Origin: Asterella californica
Lineage: Eukaryota; Streptophyta; Marchantiopsida; Marchantiales; Aytoniaceae
Direction of reading: 5' to 3'
Length of the DNA stretch: 64,000 nt
Assembly (NCBI GenBank): GCA_036924285.1
Contig: JAYKYS010000018.1
Span: 3,968,001 to 4,032,000 of the forward strand
Made by a program: the position numbers and the translations under genes. Below the pieces are notes generated by a model. It was given only the letters and a program-made list of their open reading frames with translations. It did no database searches and was not told the origin of the DNA. Numbering within the stretch: the stretch's first letter is position 1; each line of letters opens with the position of its first letter. This document shows positions 1 through 10,675 of the stretch, piece after piece.

Positions 1-519
1 TCTTGCCTTTTTTCAAACAGAGCATGTAGGGTGTGAACTCGTTCTTGAACTGCCTCTCTCTCTCCAAGATGAGACTCCTCCGGAAACACATATCATCTCT
101 CAGTACAGGCTCAATGGTCGCTAATTCCATCTGCTGCTGTGAATCAATAGGTAACTAGATCGCCACTAGTTTCACCTTCTTCGCTACAGTTTTATATATG
201 GTGTGAACCTCTGCTTCTACACGAGAGCCACACCAACAGATTGCATCCTTCCATCCACTCTTAAGTCTCGGATGAGGACGAGATTGTAAGCACGAGATAA
301 CCTCCTCATAGATTTTACAAGAGTGGATGGAGATCACCACCCCTCCTCCCATCTGCTCCATCAACCTATCTACATCATCCAACCAATGAACAAAAGATTG
401 TATACTTACAAACTCCTCGTAAACGCTTGAAATCATCTCATCTTCATCCAGAACTCATGTACAGTGCAGATTTTCTGCATACTTCTCCATCTACCTTCTA
501 CTCTTCTCAGTCAGATCCT

Positions 520-1284
520 CTACTCCTCCTGTGATCCCACAGGTTGCTCAAGCGGGATCATAGTAGTAGTAGATCCATCACTCTTGTCATCCCGTCCTAC
601 AAGAGTGGTTTTCTGAAAACCTTTACTCCTACAGATAGGAGAATCTCTCAAAGTCTGTCGGTTTCGTTCGTGATTCGTACGAACGGTCAGAAATTGCACG
701 AAACGTCTATCATCTGGACTACAGATCCTAGCATAGTGAGATCCATCATCCATCACCTTGATCTCCATTCGAACTGCAGTGATATAAGACTGACCAAGAA
801 TCATAAGATATGAAGCTGAAGACTGCACGAAGAAGTGCTGATCTACCTCCACATCACTTAGTTTCACCCTCCCGTTAGGACAAGCGTTGTATAACTCACC
901 CTTCTGGTTGTTTGCAACTCTTAGCACCCAACCATGATTTAGTTCGATAGACCACTGACCTCTTTCATATACCTCTCGTGACACGATGTTGATCTCAGAA
1001 CCGTGATCAACCAAAGCAGCAACAGGTTCAAGACTTCCAAGGCGAACTCGTGTAGCAGTCATAGCACGAGCCCAGTGTCTCTTCATGAAGTCACTGTCAG
1101 TAGCTGGACTCTCGTCTCCAGCTTCTTCATCCTCAAATTCAGCAGTGTTGGTACCAGCAACCAACGCTTCTTGCTGGTACTCTGTATCATCAACCTCATG
1201 AAAATGCACCTTTCCGAACTCTGCATCTTTCAGAGAAGCTCCTACGGCATCTATCATCTGACTTTCTACTTGTTCAGACATCAC
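520..1284 (-). pseudogene. T3-A retropepsin-like protease fragment
   Basis: Open stretch of 254 codons containing the motif VDHGSEINIVSREVYERG followed about 65 residues later by ILGQSYI, the flap/second-loop region of an LTR-element aspartic protease. The active-site triplet reads DHG rather than D-S/T-G. The sequence ends in the family's conserved FLTVRTNHERNRQ tail, as in T3-C (FLTVPSNHERNRD). The gag linker lies upstream in other frames, so this is a broken piece of a polyprotein rather than a separate gene. Confidence 0.8.
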
Positions 1285-1389
1285 CTGTCTCTTTCGTTTG
1301 ATGATGTCGGTAATTAGTTCGTGAAACTCTCTCTTCGCAATACCAAGAACCTCTCAAAGAGAAAACTTGATTCGTGCGTCAAGTATCAT

Positions 1390-2511
1390 CTACTCCAAGA
1401 TGCTCTTCAGATCAGTAGAAGTTTTTATGTCTGCTGCCAACTTGTAAGCCGGTCCCTTCTCCTTCTCTTGGGCAGCAAACCGCCTACCAGTAGTCGTTGG
1501 TTCTTGCTGGGATCTCTGCACGTCCTCCATCTGACCTGGTGCAGATGGAGGAGCTACAGAAGTAGACGAGATGTCTTTTGGAGGAGCTGCTCGTCTCCTT
1601 GTGACTCTTTGTCTGTCCCCAGTCTCCTCTAGAACTCCAGTATCAAGTTCAGAGGTTTCTCGCCGCCTCTCTTCCTCCATAGAAGCATCCCGTCAATGAA
1701 CGTGTCTATCCACGTCCAAGAACACTTTGATAGACGCAACGTCAACAGGATCTCCCCATCCTGTGACTCTACGGATAGTCTCAGCTCCTCTCTTCAGTAT
1801 TTTTTAAGGAACTTGAGCATTTTTCTTCTCAACAGTCCTATCTAGCAACGTAGGACTGGAAGAAACTTCAATGTGTCCAGCATATACATCAGAATTTACT
1901 GATGGTGCCATCAATGCATTTACAGTTGCAACCGCAGTAATATGAAGTAGACTTCTCATGCCTCCTCGCCCAAACTGCGTGTTCAACGGCTCTCCAGTCG
2001 AAGAAAAGTGCAGCCTACCGTTCTGATAGCGAACCACACCATCTCGTAAAGTAGCCATAAGCTCCTGACAATCCTCTCAAAAATGATCAAGACTGTCACA
2101 CCAGATGCATCTACGAACAGGAGCACCTCCCGGACGTGCAGCAGCAGGCGCCGGCGGCAGTTCTTTCTGCAGGCCAGCGAGCTCCACCTTGAGTTCTCGC
2201 ATCTGCCAAATCAGGTCTTCGATCTGGTTCTGTTGTCCATGGTTCTCCACGGATCTCTGAACCGGTGCCCTTCGTGCAGGAACTGACACAACTGGCATCA
2301 AAGGTACTGCAGCCGAGACAACAGGTCTGGGAGCCGGAGCCGGAGGTTGTTGTACTAGAGGAGCAGCACGAGGTTGAGAGGCCACTTCTGCAAGCGGACG
2401 CCCTCTCACGGCCACTCTTCCACGGCTTTGTCTCGTTAGCACAGCAACAGCATCCTCGACTCTTTCCCAATCAGTAGTAACTCCTCCTTCAACAGATCGA
2501 TCAGCCAACAT
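1390..2511 (-). pseudogene. T3-A gag C-terminal half with zinc knuckle
   Basis: Two out-of-frame pieces. The right piece (2077-2511) carries a proline/valine-rich linker, a short coiled segment (EDLIWQMRELKVELAGLQKE) and the first half of a CCHC knuckle (CIWCDSLDHF). The left piece (1390-1680) is the charged linker upstream of the protease (LAADIKTSTDLKSILE, compare LQSDIEASTDLKGVLE in T3-C). A further open piece lies at 1804-2058. Order and similarity to T3-C support one ancestral gag. Confidence 0.7.
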
Positions 2512-2767
2512 AGAGCATAACCGATCTGTCGTAGCATCATCGATAGCTTGCAGAAAAAGCTCAGTTCTCTTAGCATTTAAGATTATGCGCTCTAGAGTCG
2601 AAAGTTGACGGTATCTCCGATCAATTGATATCTCAACATTTCATTCAGGCTCATCATACGACCAGGTTGCTGCTCAACCCAATCCAGAAACGTTCTTCTA
2701 GTAACTCTTTATGAATCTTCTTCGAGAAACTCCTCTCGAAGAGATCGCTCGAAATTCATTCAGACAC

Positions 2768-3151
2768 CTAGATTTTCCTCTGTACATCCCTAACTTGGTC
2801 CCGCAACTCAGGGATTACAGCTAACTCAAAATTGGTTATCATCTCGATATCAGTAACTCTAACCAGTTCCATATCTCCTCTGTACTCGCGCAAATATCTA
2901 GAAATATCTCTACCCTCAAATCTTTCACATCGATTCACAATAGCTTGCAAAGCCTTGGTGGATTTTAACTCACCTCCTCCAATGATCGTATGCTGTTGGA
3001 CCAGGGCCGCAAGCGTCTTCAGAATCTCAGCTGTATCGAGACCAGATGCAGATGTCGCTGCAGTCATAGGCACTACAGAAGGTGATGCAGTAGACGTGGA
3101 TGCAACAGCCGTAGAGGTAGCATCAACAGCGCTTCCGCTCTTTCGATCCAT
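2768..3151 (-). pseudogene. T3-A gag N-terminal fragment
   Basis: 127 codons opening with MDRKSGS, a Ser/Thr/Ala-rich leader, then a helical gag-like segment (ALQAIVNRCERFEGRDISRY, LREYRGDMELVRV). The same segment starts gag in T3-B (23816) and, more divergently, in T3-C (ALQAVVSRIDQFDGRDVSRY). The ATG is 51 nt downstream of the primer-binding site, the usual arrangement. Reading continues downstream only after frameshifts. Confidence 0.75.
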
Positions 3152-3201
3152 CTTCTTCTTCGTCTTGGAACTCTACTTCACGATCAATCATCCCAAGAAG
3201 C

Positions 3202-3219
3202 CTCTTAGTGGAAGCACCA
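3202..3219 (-). other. T3-A primer-binding site
   Basis: On the minus strand this reads TGGTGCTTCCACTAAGAG, beginning TGG as expected for pairing with a tRNA ending CCA. It lies 7 nt inside the LTR end (…CTCGACA). T3-B has the related AGGTGCTTTCACTGAGAG at the equivalent place (23789-23806). I could not assign the tRNA from memory. Confidence 0.55.
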
Positions 3220-3226
3220 GATTGTC

Positions 3227-4031
3227 TGTCGAGACGAGAGTTTCCTGAGAAGGGCGGAACCTTCTAGCTGTGATATGATCGTGAAGAAGAGGACGAAACC
3301 CACACACAGAATACGGATCGCAAGAAAACACACCACCACGATTTCGATCCGGCCAAGATAAAACACATGGCGTGCAAGTAAATCTTCAACTCCAGATCAT
3401 TCAGACTGTAAATCTCACGCTCAGTAATTCAGAATATCAGAAAACTGCTCCTGTGAAGCACCAGTGCGTTCACCTAGAAGCTTCTCGTTTTCTGTTCAAA
3501 AAAATGTGCGCGTAAGTTGTAAGTCTCCTCTCTACTCGTTTCTGTCCTCTAATCTCAATCTCTCGATGTCAAAACTCTGATCAGTCAAAAATCTCTTCAG
3601 ACGTAACCTCTGTGTAAAATTCTCTCCTCAGCTCTATTGTTTCTCTACTCGATAGTCTCTACACGGTAAACTCTACACTACACGATGATCGACAATCTGC
3701 GACAATTTCTTGAGAATTTTCTCTCTCCGGAGTACACCCCTTTGGGTTTTCCTCCACCCTACGTAACCTTCAGTGTCACCTGGCAGGGGTAAAAGACGCC
3801 CTAAACAGATGGCAGCAGAAAAATAAATCATTGAGCTTCGCAGTAAGAAGACTATTTCACTAAGCTTCGCAGGTTCATCTCTGACCATCATACGAATGGC
3901 CATTGAGTCGATCATACAGTCAGCATTTGACACCTCCACCCGAAGTAACTCCACCACGGCTACCTCTGACCACGAAATCATCTCGTTCTGACACGTGGAG
4001 CTCGAGTTATCATCATTGTCGTTTTCCGGCC
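3227..4031 (-). repeat. T3-A 5' LTR, 3' portion
   Basis: On the minus strand this ends …CTCGTCTCGACA next to the PBS. It aligns with the 3' end of the T3-B LTR (about 23520-23781; both carry a GAAAA.GAGAAGCTTCTAGGTGAA block and a TCACAGCTA.AAGGTTC block) and with the 3' end of the T3-E LTR at 61911. It is interrupted at 4031/4032 by the T3-T tandem; the LTR resumes at 20624 after the duplicated GGCC. Confidence 0.7.
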
Positions 4032-4947
4032 TGTAAACCCTCCGCGGTCCTAACGATCAACTACCCCCCGATCTCTTAACCTCCACGATCGTCATCCACG
4101 AATCTGCAACTGTCGGGCCTGTCTCTCACTTAGGGGTCACCTCTGATGGCTTTGATGGAAGCACACCATGAATCTTGAAGGGAAAAATGCTAAGTTCACT
4201 CTCATTCATACACCCACAAACTTATCAACTAAAATCTCCATAATCTCATCCACTAAAATCCTCCATTCTAACGACGTCTCTCAAGTTCTCACATGCTAAA
4301 AATGTCCCACACTCTCTATATTACTCAAGTTGTCATTACGACAATGTGAAAACAAGGATGAGGAGCTCTTCTCTACTCCTCTATTTATACATTCTAGGTT
4401 TTTACTTTGGTACCCTCCGGTAACTCAGCCGTAACTACTTTTACCGGGTTTTACTAAGATATTACTTAAGGTAAAAGCATTGATCACATGGGCTTTTTAC
4501 CTTTTCACATGGGCTTATTCCTTCAAAGTCAACAACTTCTAGAAGGATTCTGGAATATTCTCAAGGAATCTCGAATTTCCACCCCCCCTCTACACTAGGA
4601 CCCACTAAAAAGGAAACATGTGGAATCTCTTCTTGTTTTTAATGCCCACAAAGTCCACAACTTTAATCCAACCACTAATATCAAGTCAAAAAGGAGATAA
4701 GGGATACTTTCCACCCCCTTTCTACCTTTTAGACAAGATGACAAGATAGTAGTGCTCACTCTTTAGCAAATATCTGAATTCTGCCAAAAGTACAGCTAAG
4801 TTTAACCATAACTAACTTTTAGCTAGTCATGACTAACTTGATATCTCCTAAAAGTACTTTGGCAGCAAATAAACATTCTCAACACTTAGTTAGAACTAAA
4901 CACCTTACTAATAGATAAACTTCCTATGTGTAACATAGGTCGTTACA
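4032..4947 (-). repeat. T3-T LTR 1 (3' LTR of left copy)
   Basis: 916 bp. On the minus strand it starts TGTAACGACC and ends GGAGGGTTTACA, giving terminal TGTAA/TTACA. A good TATA box (TATAAATAG) lies on the minus strand at 4381-4389. A short hairpin (CCTATG, 5-nt loop, CATAGG) lies at 4923-4939. I see no difference from LTR 2. Confidence 0.95.
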
Positions 4948-4959
4948 TTTTACCCCCGG
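4948..4959 (-). other. T3-T left copy polypurine tract
   Basis: The minus strand reads CCGGGGGTAAAA directly against the 3' LTR, the plus-strand primer site. It starts one base after the gag-pol TAG stop (4961-4963), so the coding region runs almost to the LTR. Confidence 0.85.
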
Positions 4960-4960
4960 A

Positions 4961-7900
4961 CTAAATTTTCGCTCCGTCCTCGGAGTGAAGAGAGAACTTC
5001 CGTCGATGAAACAACTTCAACTTGTCATGGTTGACCCGATCGAATCTCCTTCCTCCCAGCTCCTGAAGGTCATATGTGAAGTTGCTCCACACCTTATCTA
5101 CAACAAAAGGACCAAAATATCTCGGAAGAAACTTCTTCCTAGCCCTCTTGAATCTGATAGCATCATACAACATAACCCAATCTCCGACTTGAAAAGGTTT
5201 TACCTCCCTCTTGCCCAACCGTTTGTCGTAACTCTTCTTTTGATACGCCTGAGCTCGTTCCATCCGGATCATTGCTACCGCTCGGGTCTCTTCCAACTCC
5301 ATGAGTTGCTCCCTTCTTGATCTGACCACGTCTTCTCCTCTCGACCTCTTCAACTTTCGTTGAATAGTTTGAAAAGTATCCAATTCGAATTGGATCGGCA
5401 ACTTGGACTCCACTCCATAAACCAGTCGAAATGGGGAGTACCCAGTAGAAGTCTTTGTTGTCGTTCGATACTCCCATAAGATAGCATGTAGCCTCTTATC
5501 CCAAGTATGTTTCGCAGTCTCAACACCAGCATCTTTGGCGAGCATCATACAAAGTGTAAGATTGGTCTTCTCCGCAAGACCATTAGCATTTGGTTTGTAT
5601 GAGGTCGTTACTCGTGGCTTGATAGAAAAGTGTTGTAGCATAGCAGTAGTCATGCTCCCTACAAACTCTCCTCCTCTATCTGAGACCAACTCTAACGGAC
5701 ATCCAAATCTTGTGATGATCCTCTCCCATAAGAATCTACCGACTTCTGTTTCATTGGTCTCTCTCAAAGGTCTAGCCTCTACCCACTTGGTACAATAGTC
5801 AGTGGCGACTACAATGTATCTATTGCCTCGAGGTGTCTTATTAAGAGGACCTACAAAATCAATACCCCACTTCTCAAATGGTCCTAACACGGGAATTGAT
5901 CTTAACGGAGGTGTTCTAGTAGACTTCAGAGCAAATGCTTGACATACGTCGCAAGTTTTGCAATAGTCTAAACACTCTTGGAAAATCCCTCTCCAGTGGT
6001 AACCCGCATCCAAAATCTTGAAGGCTGTTATCTTACCAGCAAAGTGACCTCCGCAAACAGTTCCGTCGTGAAACTCGTGCATTAGCTTGAATGCCTCCTT
6101 CTGACCAACTGCTCTCCTTAGTAACCCATCTGCTCCTTGATGAAACAGAATTCCCTCTACCATGGTGTAAGGTTTGCATCTCTTGATCAACGCGTTACGT
6201 TCTCGGGTATGCATACCTTCTGGAAAAGAGCCATCTACAAGGAAACTCCAGATTTCCTTGTACTCGTCCGGTATCTCCTCGATGCTTGTGATGGTCATCA
6301 GATGCTCGTCTGGAAATGAATCATCAAACGGTTCTTCTCCCTCATCATCATAAGCCCTTGACAAAAGATCAGCATTCGCATGCTTCTTCCCTGGTCTATC
6401 TTCGATCACATAATCGTATTCTGTTAGAAGGATCTTCCAACGAGCAATACGACCTTCGGCATTAGGCTTATTAAAGATATACTTTAAAGCCTTGTGATCT
6501 GTGACTATGGAAAATTTCCCTCCTAGCAAGTAGTGTCGAAATTTCTTCAATCCAAAGATCACCGCTAATCCTTCTCGTTCAGTCACGGAGTAATTCTTCT
6601 CCGCTGGAACCATCTGCCTACTAGCATAAGCTATAGGATGATCATGCCCATCTCCATCTAGCTGACTTAATGTACATCCGATTGCTACATTGGAGGCATC
6701 CGTATACAGAATAAATGCTTTACTCCACTCAGGTTTAGCAAGTATAGGAGCTGTCACTAATGCCTTTTTCAGCTCCTCAAATGCTTCCTTTGCCTTCTGA
6801 TCATGCACTATCAAGTCAAAATCAACTCCCTTCTTCATGTACATAGTCAAAGCTATTGCTTTGTTTGAGAAGGAAAAGACAAACCTACGATAATATCCAA
6901 CCATGCCAAGAAACTGCCTCAACTTTGTCAAGTTGATCGGAAATGGAAGATCCACAATCTTCTTCACCTTCTCAGGATCTACCGCAATCCCATTCTTGGA
7001 AATGATGTGCCCTAACAGCAGACCTTCTTCGCAGCCAAAGATGCACTTCTCTGGATTTAGAGAAGCGTTGGCTTGCTCCAACCGCTGCAAAACTTTGATC
7101 ACATGATCAAAGTGGTCCTCCTTTCGTCCGTACACACAGAAATCGTCAATGAAATCCCGAACAAACTTCCCTATGAATGGTTCAAACACCTTGTTCATGA
7201 ACCTCTGAAACGTGGCCGGAGCATTACACAGTCCGAATGGCATCACTCGAAATGCAAATGTTCCCCAAGGAGTAGTGAAAGTAGTCAACTGCTGGTACTC
7301 CTGTGCTATCTTGATCTGGTTGTATCCACTATAACCATCACCAAAGCTGTACCACTCATGACCGGCAACTTCCTCCAAAATCTCATCTATAAATGGTAGA
7401 GGATAATAGTCCTTCTTGGTAACTGCATTCAGCTTCTTATAGTCTATGCACACTCGCAGCTTACCATTCTTCTTCTTGACAATCACAATGGGTGAAACCC
7501 ATTCTGAGTTCTCCACCTCATAGATGAAACTCGCCTCCTTCAACTTGTCTATCTCCTCCTTGACCATCATTGCCGTTGTAGGATTGACCCTTCTCTGCTT
7601 CTGTCGAACTGGTCTTGCGTTCTCCTCCAATTCGATTCGATGAGTCTCGAGGGTCACCTCTTTCAAATCCTTGTAGCTGAAAGCAAACACATGGATATAT
7701 TTTCGAAATATATCTAGGAATCTACTTTTCTCTTCTTGAGTGACATTGATACCAAACTTCAGGGTAGAGAGTCTTCTCACAATCTCTGCCTCACTCAACT
7801 CTTCTTTGTCAGGATCTTTCTCCACTGCTGGTCGAGGCAACAAGTCAATAGCACTAAGCTGATGTACTGATTCGTCTCGACCAAATCCTTCATCCTCAGA

Positions 7901-9847
7901 CGAGGATTCTTGGTCGTAAGAATCCCCAGTATCTACTTCCGAGACACTCTGATCATCCTCCGTATCAGATTCCCAGTAGTCACTAGTGGGTCTATCAGAG
8001 TCAGAAGTCACAACTCCAACACCCGAGAGAGGAACTATCACTCTATGATCTCTAGGCCCAATTCGTAAGTATCCCTTGTGCCACCTATCCGTGGTGCGCA
8101 CAGCTCTCAACCAAGGCCTACCTAGGAGCAAATCATAACTAGAGTCCTTTAACACTTGAAAGGACATCAATGTTTGAACTCCCATCACAGACACGACCAC
8201 CTTCTCTAACACACCAAGAGGTCTTACCCGTTGCTTGTTAGCCATCCCCACGACAATGCTAGCCGGGCGAGTTGGTTCCATTCCCAACTTCTTCATCAAC
8301 CTCTCCGATATGGCGTTTACAGCCGACCCTCCATCCACCAATACGTCAGAGACGTAGTGACCATTCAATCGGACTTCAATCTTTGAAGCCCTAGTGCATA
8401 CCTCTGAAGCATGCACATCCACCACACCAACTCCCACTGACTTTGATGTCTTGCTCTTGGGTTTCTTCTTCTTGCTTCTCTTAGAACTCAGTCCTCCTCT
8501 GAGTTCCCTTCGTAAGCTGGGATTAAGTGCGATCAGTTGTCCAACAGTGATGTTGGCTTTCTGAGCACCCACATCTTCAACCACATCATATCCCGCTTGG
8601 GAAGATGAAATGGTGAAATCCGCCATCCCCAGCTTCCTTCTTGGCTCCCTTGGTGTACTCGAAACATTACTCGAACGAGTACTTCTACTTGCTGACTCCT
8701 CCATGAAAACCGGTTCATCAGAAAATCGAGTTCTTTTTCTTTCTTGAGCTAAAAGCTCCACCGGTGCATGAGAAGAGTTTGAACTCTCTCCTTTCTCGTA
8801 GATGGGATCTCGCACGACATCGATAGTAGCCACCCCTTTGTCTCGTCCTTGTGATGGATTTCCTCCACCCACATTCATTCTGACAGCTTCGGCACCTCTT
8901 GCTCCGTTGTTAGGACAATTTCGCTGGAAATGAGAACCTCCACACGTCCAACAAGTGATTCCTCCAAAGTTACCTTGGTTGCCTCCAAAGTTACCTTGAT
9001 TTCCTCGGTTGGGATTGTTGTCGTAACCTCTTTGACCTCCTCCTCCACCTTTGTTCCTCCATTCTCGTAACTGCACCACATTTATCTTGAGATCCGCAAG
9101 AGTGTCAGTGATGCTCTTCAGCTCGGCATGAAAATCAGAGGTGGCAGTAGACATCGTTGTTGGGACAAACGGTCTTGGCACCACCGTTGGAGTAGGAGCT
9201 GACGTTGAAGCAATCACCAATTGTGATGGTGCAGGTGCGATCGTTGTGGCTACACCAGGAGTCGGAGTTGACACCAGAGCAGCATGATGAGGTTGGATGA
9301 TATCTCCTTCATCCAAACTCTCTTCCATATTTGTCGCTATCTTGATGGCCTCCGCTTTGGTTGCTGGCTTCTCGTACCTCACTTGGGTTCGAATTGAAGG
9401 TCTCAACCCTCCCACCAAGTTCTTGGTCAGCACTGCTCCAATCCCCGCCATCGTTAGTTCCACATTGTCTCCACTCTTCCGTAGGACCGTCCGAAACCGT
9501 TGCTCCAACTTATCCACCCTTTCGGCATATTGCCGAACTTTCTCGTCGTCACGTTGCTTCAAATGAGTAAGCTCCACCATGAGCTTCTCATAACTCTCTT
9601 CTGGAAGAAATTCTTCGATGAGTGCATTACTCAACGTCTCCCATGTGTCCTCAACTGCACCAGGTGTCTGGCTCTTCACTCGGTCTTCATACCACGTAAG
9701 AGCAAAATCTTCTAAAAACTCTGGCAGTAACAACACCCATTCTTCCTTCCTTCTCACGTTGTTTCCGATGCAACCCCTTTTGAAGTCTCGAACAAACGGT
9801 TCTACATCTTCATTGTCCTTCCCATGAAACACGGGTAGCTTTCCCAT
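4961..9847 (-). CDS. T3-T left copy Ty3/gypsy gag-pol polyprotein
   Basis: 1,628-codon single-frame polyprotein of an LTR retrotransposon: capsid, maturation, reverse transcription and integration. Retrotransposon gag is at about residues 5-170. A zinc knuckle (CWTCGGSHFQRNC, residues 299-311; CX2CX3HX4C) follows a Gly/Asn-rich repeat. The protease has D505 in VDGGSAVN, with LLLGRPWL downstream. RT spans about 755-935 with D837 and FIDD at 899-902. RNase H is about 1043-1165 (D1050, TDHKAL, NADLLSR). The integrase zinc finger uses H1257 or H1260, H1268, C1299 and C1302. The integrase core has D1330, D1390 and E1426 (DX35E), and a C-terminal GPF motif lies near 1578-1581. There is no chromodomain. 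Gag and pol share one frame, so no frameshift is needed. It differs from the right copy at residue 1522 (Arg here, Gln there; base 5283). Apparently intact and young. Confidence 0.96.
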   Translation of the reverse strand: MGKLPVFHGKDNEDVEPFVRDFKRGCIGNNVRRKEEWVLLLPEFLEDFALTWYEDRVKSQTPGAVEDTWETLSNALIEEFLPEESYEKLMVELTHLKQRDDEKVRQYAERVDKLEQRFRTVLRKSGDNVELTMAGIGAVLTKNLVGGLRPSIRTQVRYEKPATKAEAIKIATNMEESLDEGDIIQPHHAALVSTPTPGVATTIAPAPSQLVIASTSAPTPTVVPRPFVPTTMSTATSDFHAELKSITDTLADLKINVVQLREWRNKGGGGGQRGYDNNPNRGNQGNFGGNQGNFGGITCWTCGGSHFQRNCPNNGARGAEAVRMNVGGGNPSQGRDKGVATIDVVRDPIYEKGESSNSSHAPVELLAQERKRTRFSDEPVFMEESASRSTRSSNVSSTPREPRRKLGMADFTISSSQAGYDVVEDVGAQKANITVGQLIALNPSLRRELRGGLSSKRSKKKKPKSKTSKSVGVGVVDVHASEVCTRASKIEVRLNGHYVSDVLVDGGSAVNAISERLMKKLGMEPTRPASIVVGMANKQRVRPLGVLEKVVVSVMGVQTLMSFQVLKDSSYDLLLGRPWLRAVRTTDRWHKGYLRIGPRDHRVIVPLSGVGVVTSDSDRPTSDYWESDTEDDQSVSEVDTGDSYDQESSSEDEGFGRDESVHQLSAIDLLPRPAVEKDPDKEELSEAEIVRRLSTLKFGINVTQEEKSRFLDIFRKYIHVFAFSYKDLKEVTLETHRIELEENARPVRQKQRRVNPTTAMMVKEEIDKLKEASFIYEVENSEWVSPIVIVKKKNGKLRVCIDYKKLNAVTKKDYYPLPFIDEILEEVAGHEWYSFGDGYSGYNQIKIAQEYQQLTTFTTPWGTFAFRVMPFGLCNAPATFQRFMNKVFEPFIGKFVRDFIDDFCVYGRKEDHFDHVIKVLQRLEQANASLNPEKCIFGCEEGLLLGHIISKNGIAVDPEKVKKIVDLPFPINLTKLRQFLGMVGYYRRFVFSFSNKAIALTMYMKKGVDFDLIVHDQKAKEAFEELKKALVTAPILAKPEWSKAFILYTDASNVAIGCTLSQLDGDGHDHPIAYASRQMVPAEKNYSVTEREGLAVIFGLKKFRHYLLGGKFSIVTDHKALKYIFNKPNAEGRIARWKILLTEYDYVIEDRPGKKHANADLLSRAYDDEGEEPFDDSFPDEHLMTITSIEEIPDEYKEIWSFLVDGSFPEGMHTRERNALIKRCKPYTMVEGILFHQGADGLLRRAVGQKEAFKLMHEFHDGTVCGGHFAGKITAFKILDAGYHWRGIFQECLDYCKTCDVCQAFALKSTRTPPLRSIPVLGPFEKWGIDFVGPLNKTPRGNRYIVVATDYCTKWVEARPLRETNETEVGRFLWERIITRFGCPLELVSDRGGEFVGSMTTAMLQHFSIKPRVTTSYKPNANGLAEKTNLTLCMMLAKDAGVETAKHTWDKRLHAILWEYRTTTKTSTGYSPFRLVYGVESKLPIQFELDTFQTIQRKLKRSRGEDVVRSRREQLMELEETRAVAMIRMERAQAYQKKSYDKRLGKREVKPFQVGDWVMLYDAIRFKRARKKFLPRYFGPFVVDKVWSNFTYDLQELGGRRFDRVNHDKLKLFHRRKFSLHSEDGAKI

Positions 9848-10060
9848 CTTGTAACTACTCTTTCTACTCTTCTAATCGTCGTGCAATAACTACTCGCTAA
9901 AAGAGTACGAACATCACCAATTCCATTCGCGAATAATCTACCATAGGTAAAATGAAAGGAAATGGTTGTAACAACACCTCTTGTGCCATCTCTTCCCCCA
10001 AGGTAATCATGAGTCTGAGTCGCATCACCGCCTTCTCCACCATCCGAATGACGATCTCCA
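9848..10060 (-). other. T3-T spacer between small ORF and gag-pol
   Basis: 213-nt spacer between the stop of the 163-codon ORF and the gag-pol start. No coding signal and no clear splice or frameshift arrangement is visible. Confidence 0.5.
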
Positions 10061-10552
10061 TCACAACTCAGCCGAGTCCTCCTTTGAAGTCGACAACTTC
10101 TCCGTCTCAGCTCTTTGAGTCTCGTCCAACTTCTCGACTACGGACGTAAGTAGGGCGGCCACATCGACACACTTGTGTCCTCTTGATAGATCACCCACTC
10201 CACAACTTGGACAAGGATCTTCGCCTAGAAGATGAATTGGCGCTGGTGACGATGGACCCACTCGAAGACTCAAATCAGTAAACTCCCGCTTCCCTTTAGC
10301 TCTCTCGGTTCTGATTCTAGTTGGACAATTCACTACTTTGTGTCCCAACCCTCTACAGAAATAACACCACAAGTCGGTTTCTACTCTTCTCCTCGGCGAT
10401 TCTACTTGAGGTTTAGTACTAGGGTTTTCAAACTCGACGATAATCTCTCTCGAACTTTCTCCGACACTTACTATGACATCTAAACCTTGAGGAAGGTTTC
10501 TAAGTCTAACTTTCCAATCTTTTGAATTTCCACTCATGTTGCACCTTCTCAA
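10061..10552 (-). CDS. T3-T left copy accessory ORF with zinc knuckle (163 aa)
   Basis: Sense-strand ORF upstream of gag-pol. It has a canonical retroviral-type knuckle CYFCRGLGHKVVNC (CX2CX4HX4C, about residues 63-76) with flanking basic residues, then a second Cys/His cluster (CPSCGVGDLSRGHKC, about 113-127). The C-terminus is acidic and likely helical. This knuckle is distinct from the one inside gag-pol, so the element encodes two CCHC proteins. A nucleic-acid-binding role is inferred from the motif only. It is identical in the right copy at 17897-18388. I do not recognise a named family; it could be an accessory ORF or a detached gag segment. Confidence 0.65.
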   Translation of the reverse strand: MRRCNMSGNSKDWKVRLRNLPQGLDVIVSVGESSREIIVEFENPSTKPQVESPRRRVETDLWCYFCRGLGHKVVNCPTRIRTERAKGKREFTDLSLRVGPSSPAPIHLLGEDPCPSCGVGDLSRGHKCVDVAALLTSVVEKLDETQRAETEKLSTSKEDSAEL

Positions 10553-10675
10553 CCATTAAGTGGACAAAATATCATAGAGGAAAATAATTCTACATTACTT
10601 TCTTAACTCTTCCGAGCTTTATATTAGAAATCGTGCATTATACATGCGATACACGAAATAAAATCTAATCTAATA

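Larger units (their letters stand above)
1..3226 (-). pseudogene. T3-A: decayed Ty3/gypsy gag-protease-pol start
   Basis: Internal region of an old Ty3 element read on the minus strand, cut by the left window edge. From 3151 downward come gag, a CCHC zinc-knuckle stretch, a lysine/glutamate-rich linker, a retropepsin-like domain and the start of pol. The pieces lie in different frames separated by stops and frameshifts. The order matches the intact ORF at 33100-35538 (same family, T3-C) and the plus-strand relic at 23816-25773 (T3-B). The piece at 155-436 matches the N-terminal pol region of T3-C (shared YKTV.KK.KLVA motif). Not functional. Confidence 0.85.

Noticed and set aside
4985..9827. 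Many plus-strand ORFs of 60-111 codons inside T3-T gag-pol (and their copies at 12821-17663)
   Set aside because: They are antisense or off-frame shadows of the long coding frame, repeated only because the element is duplicated. No domains, no regulatory context.
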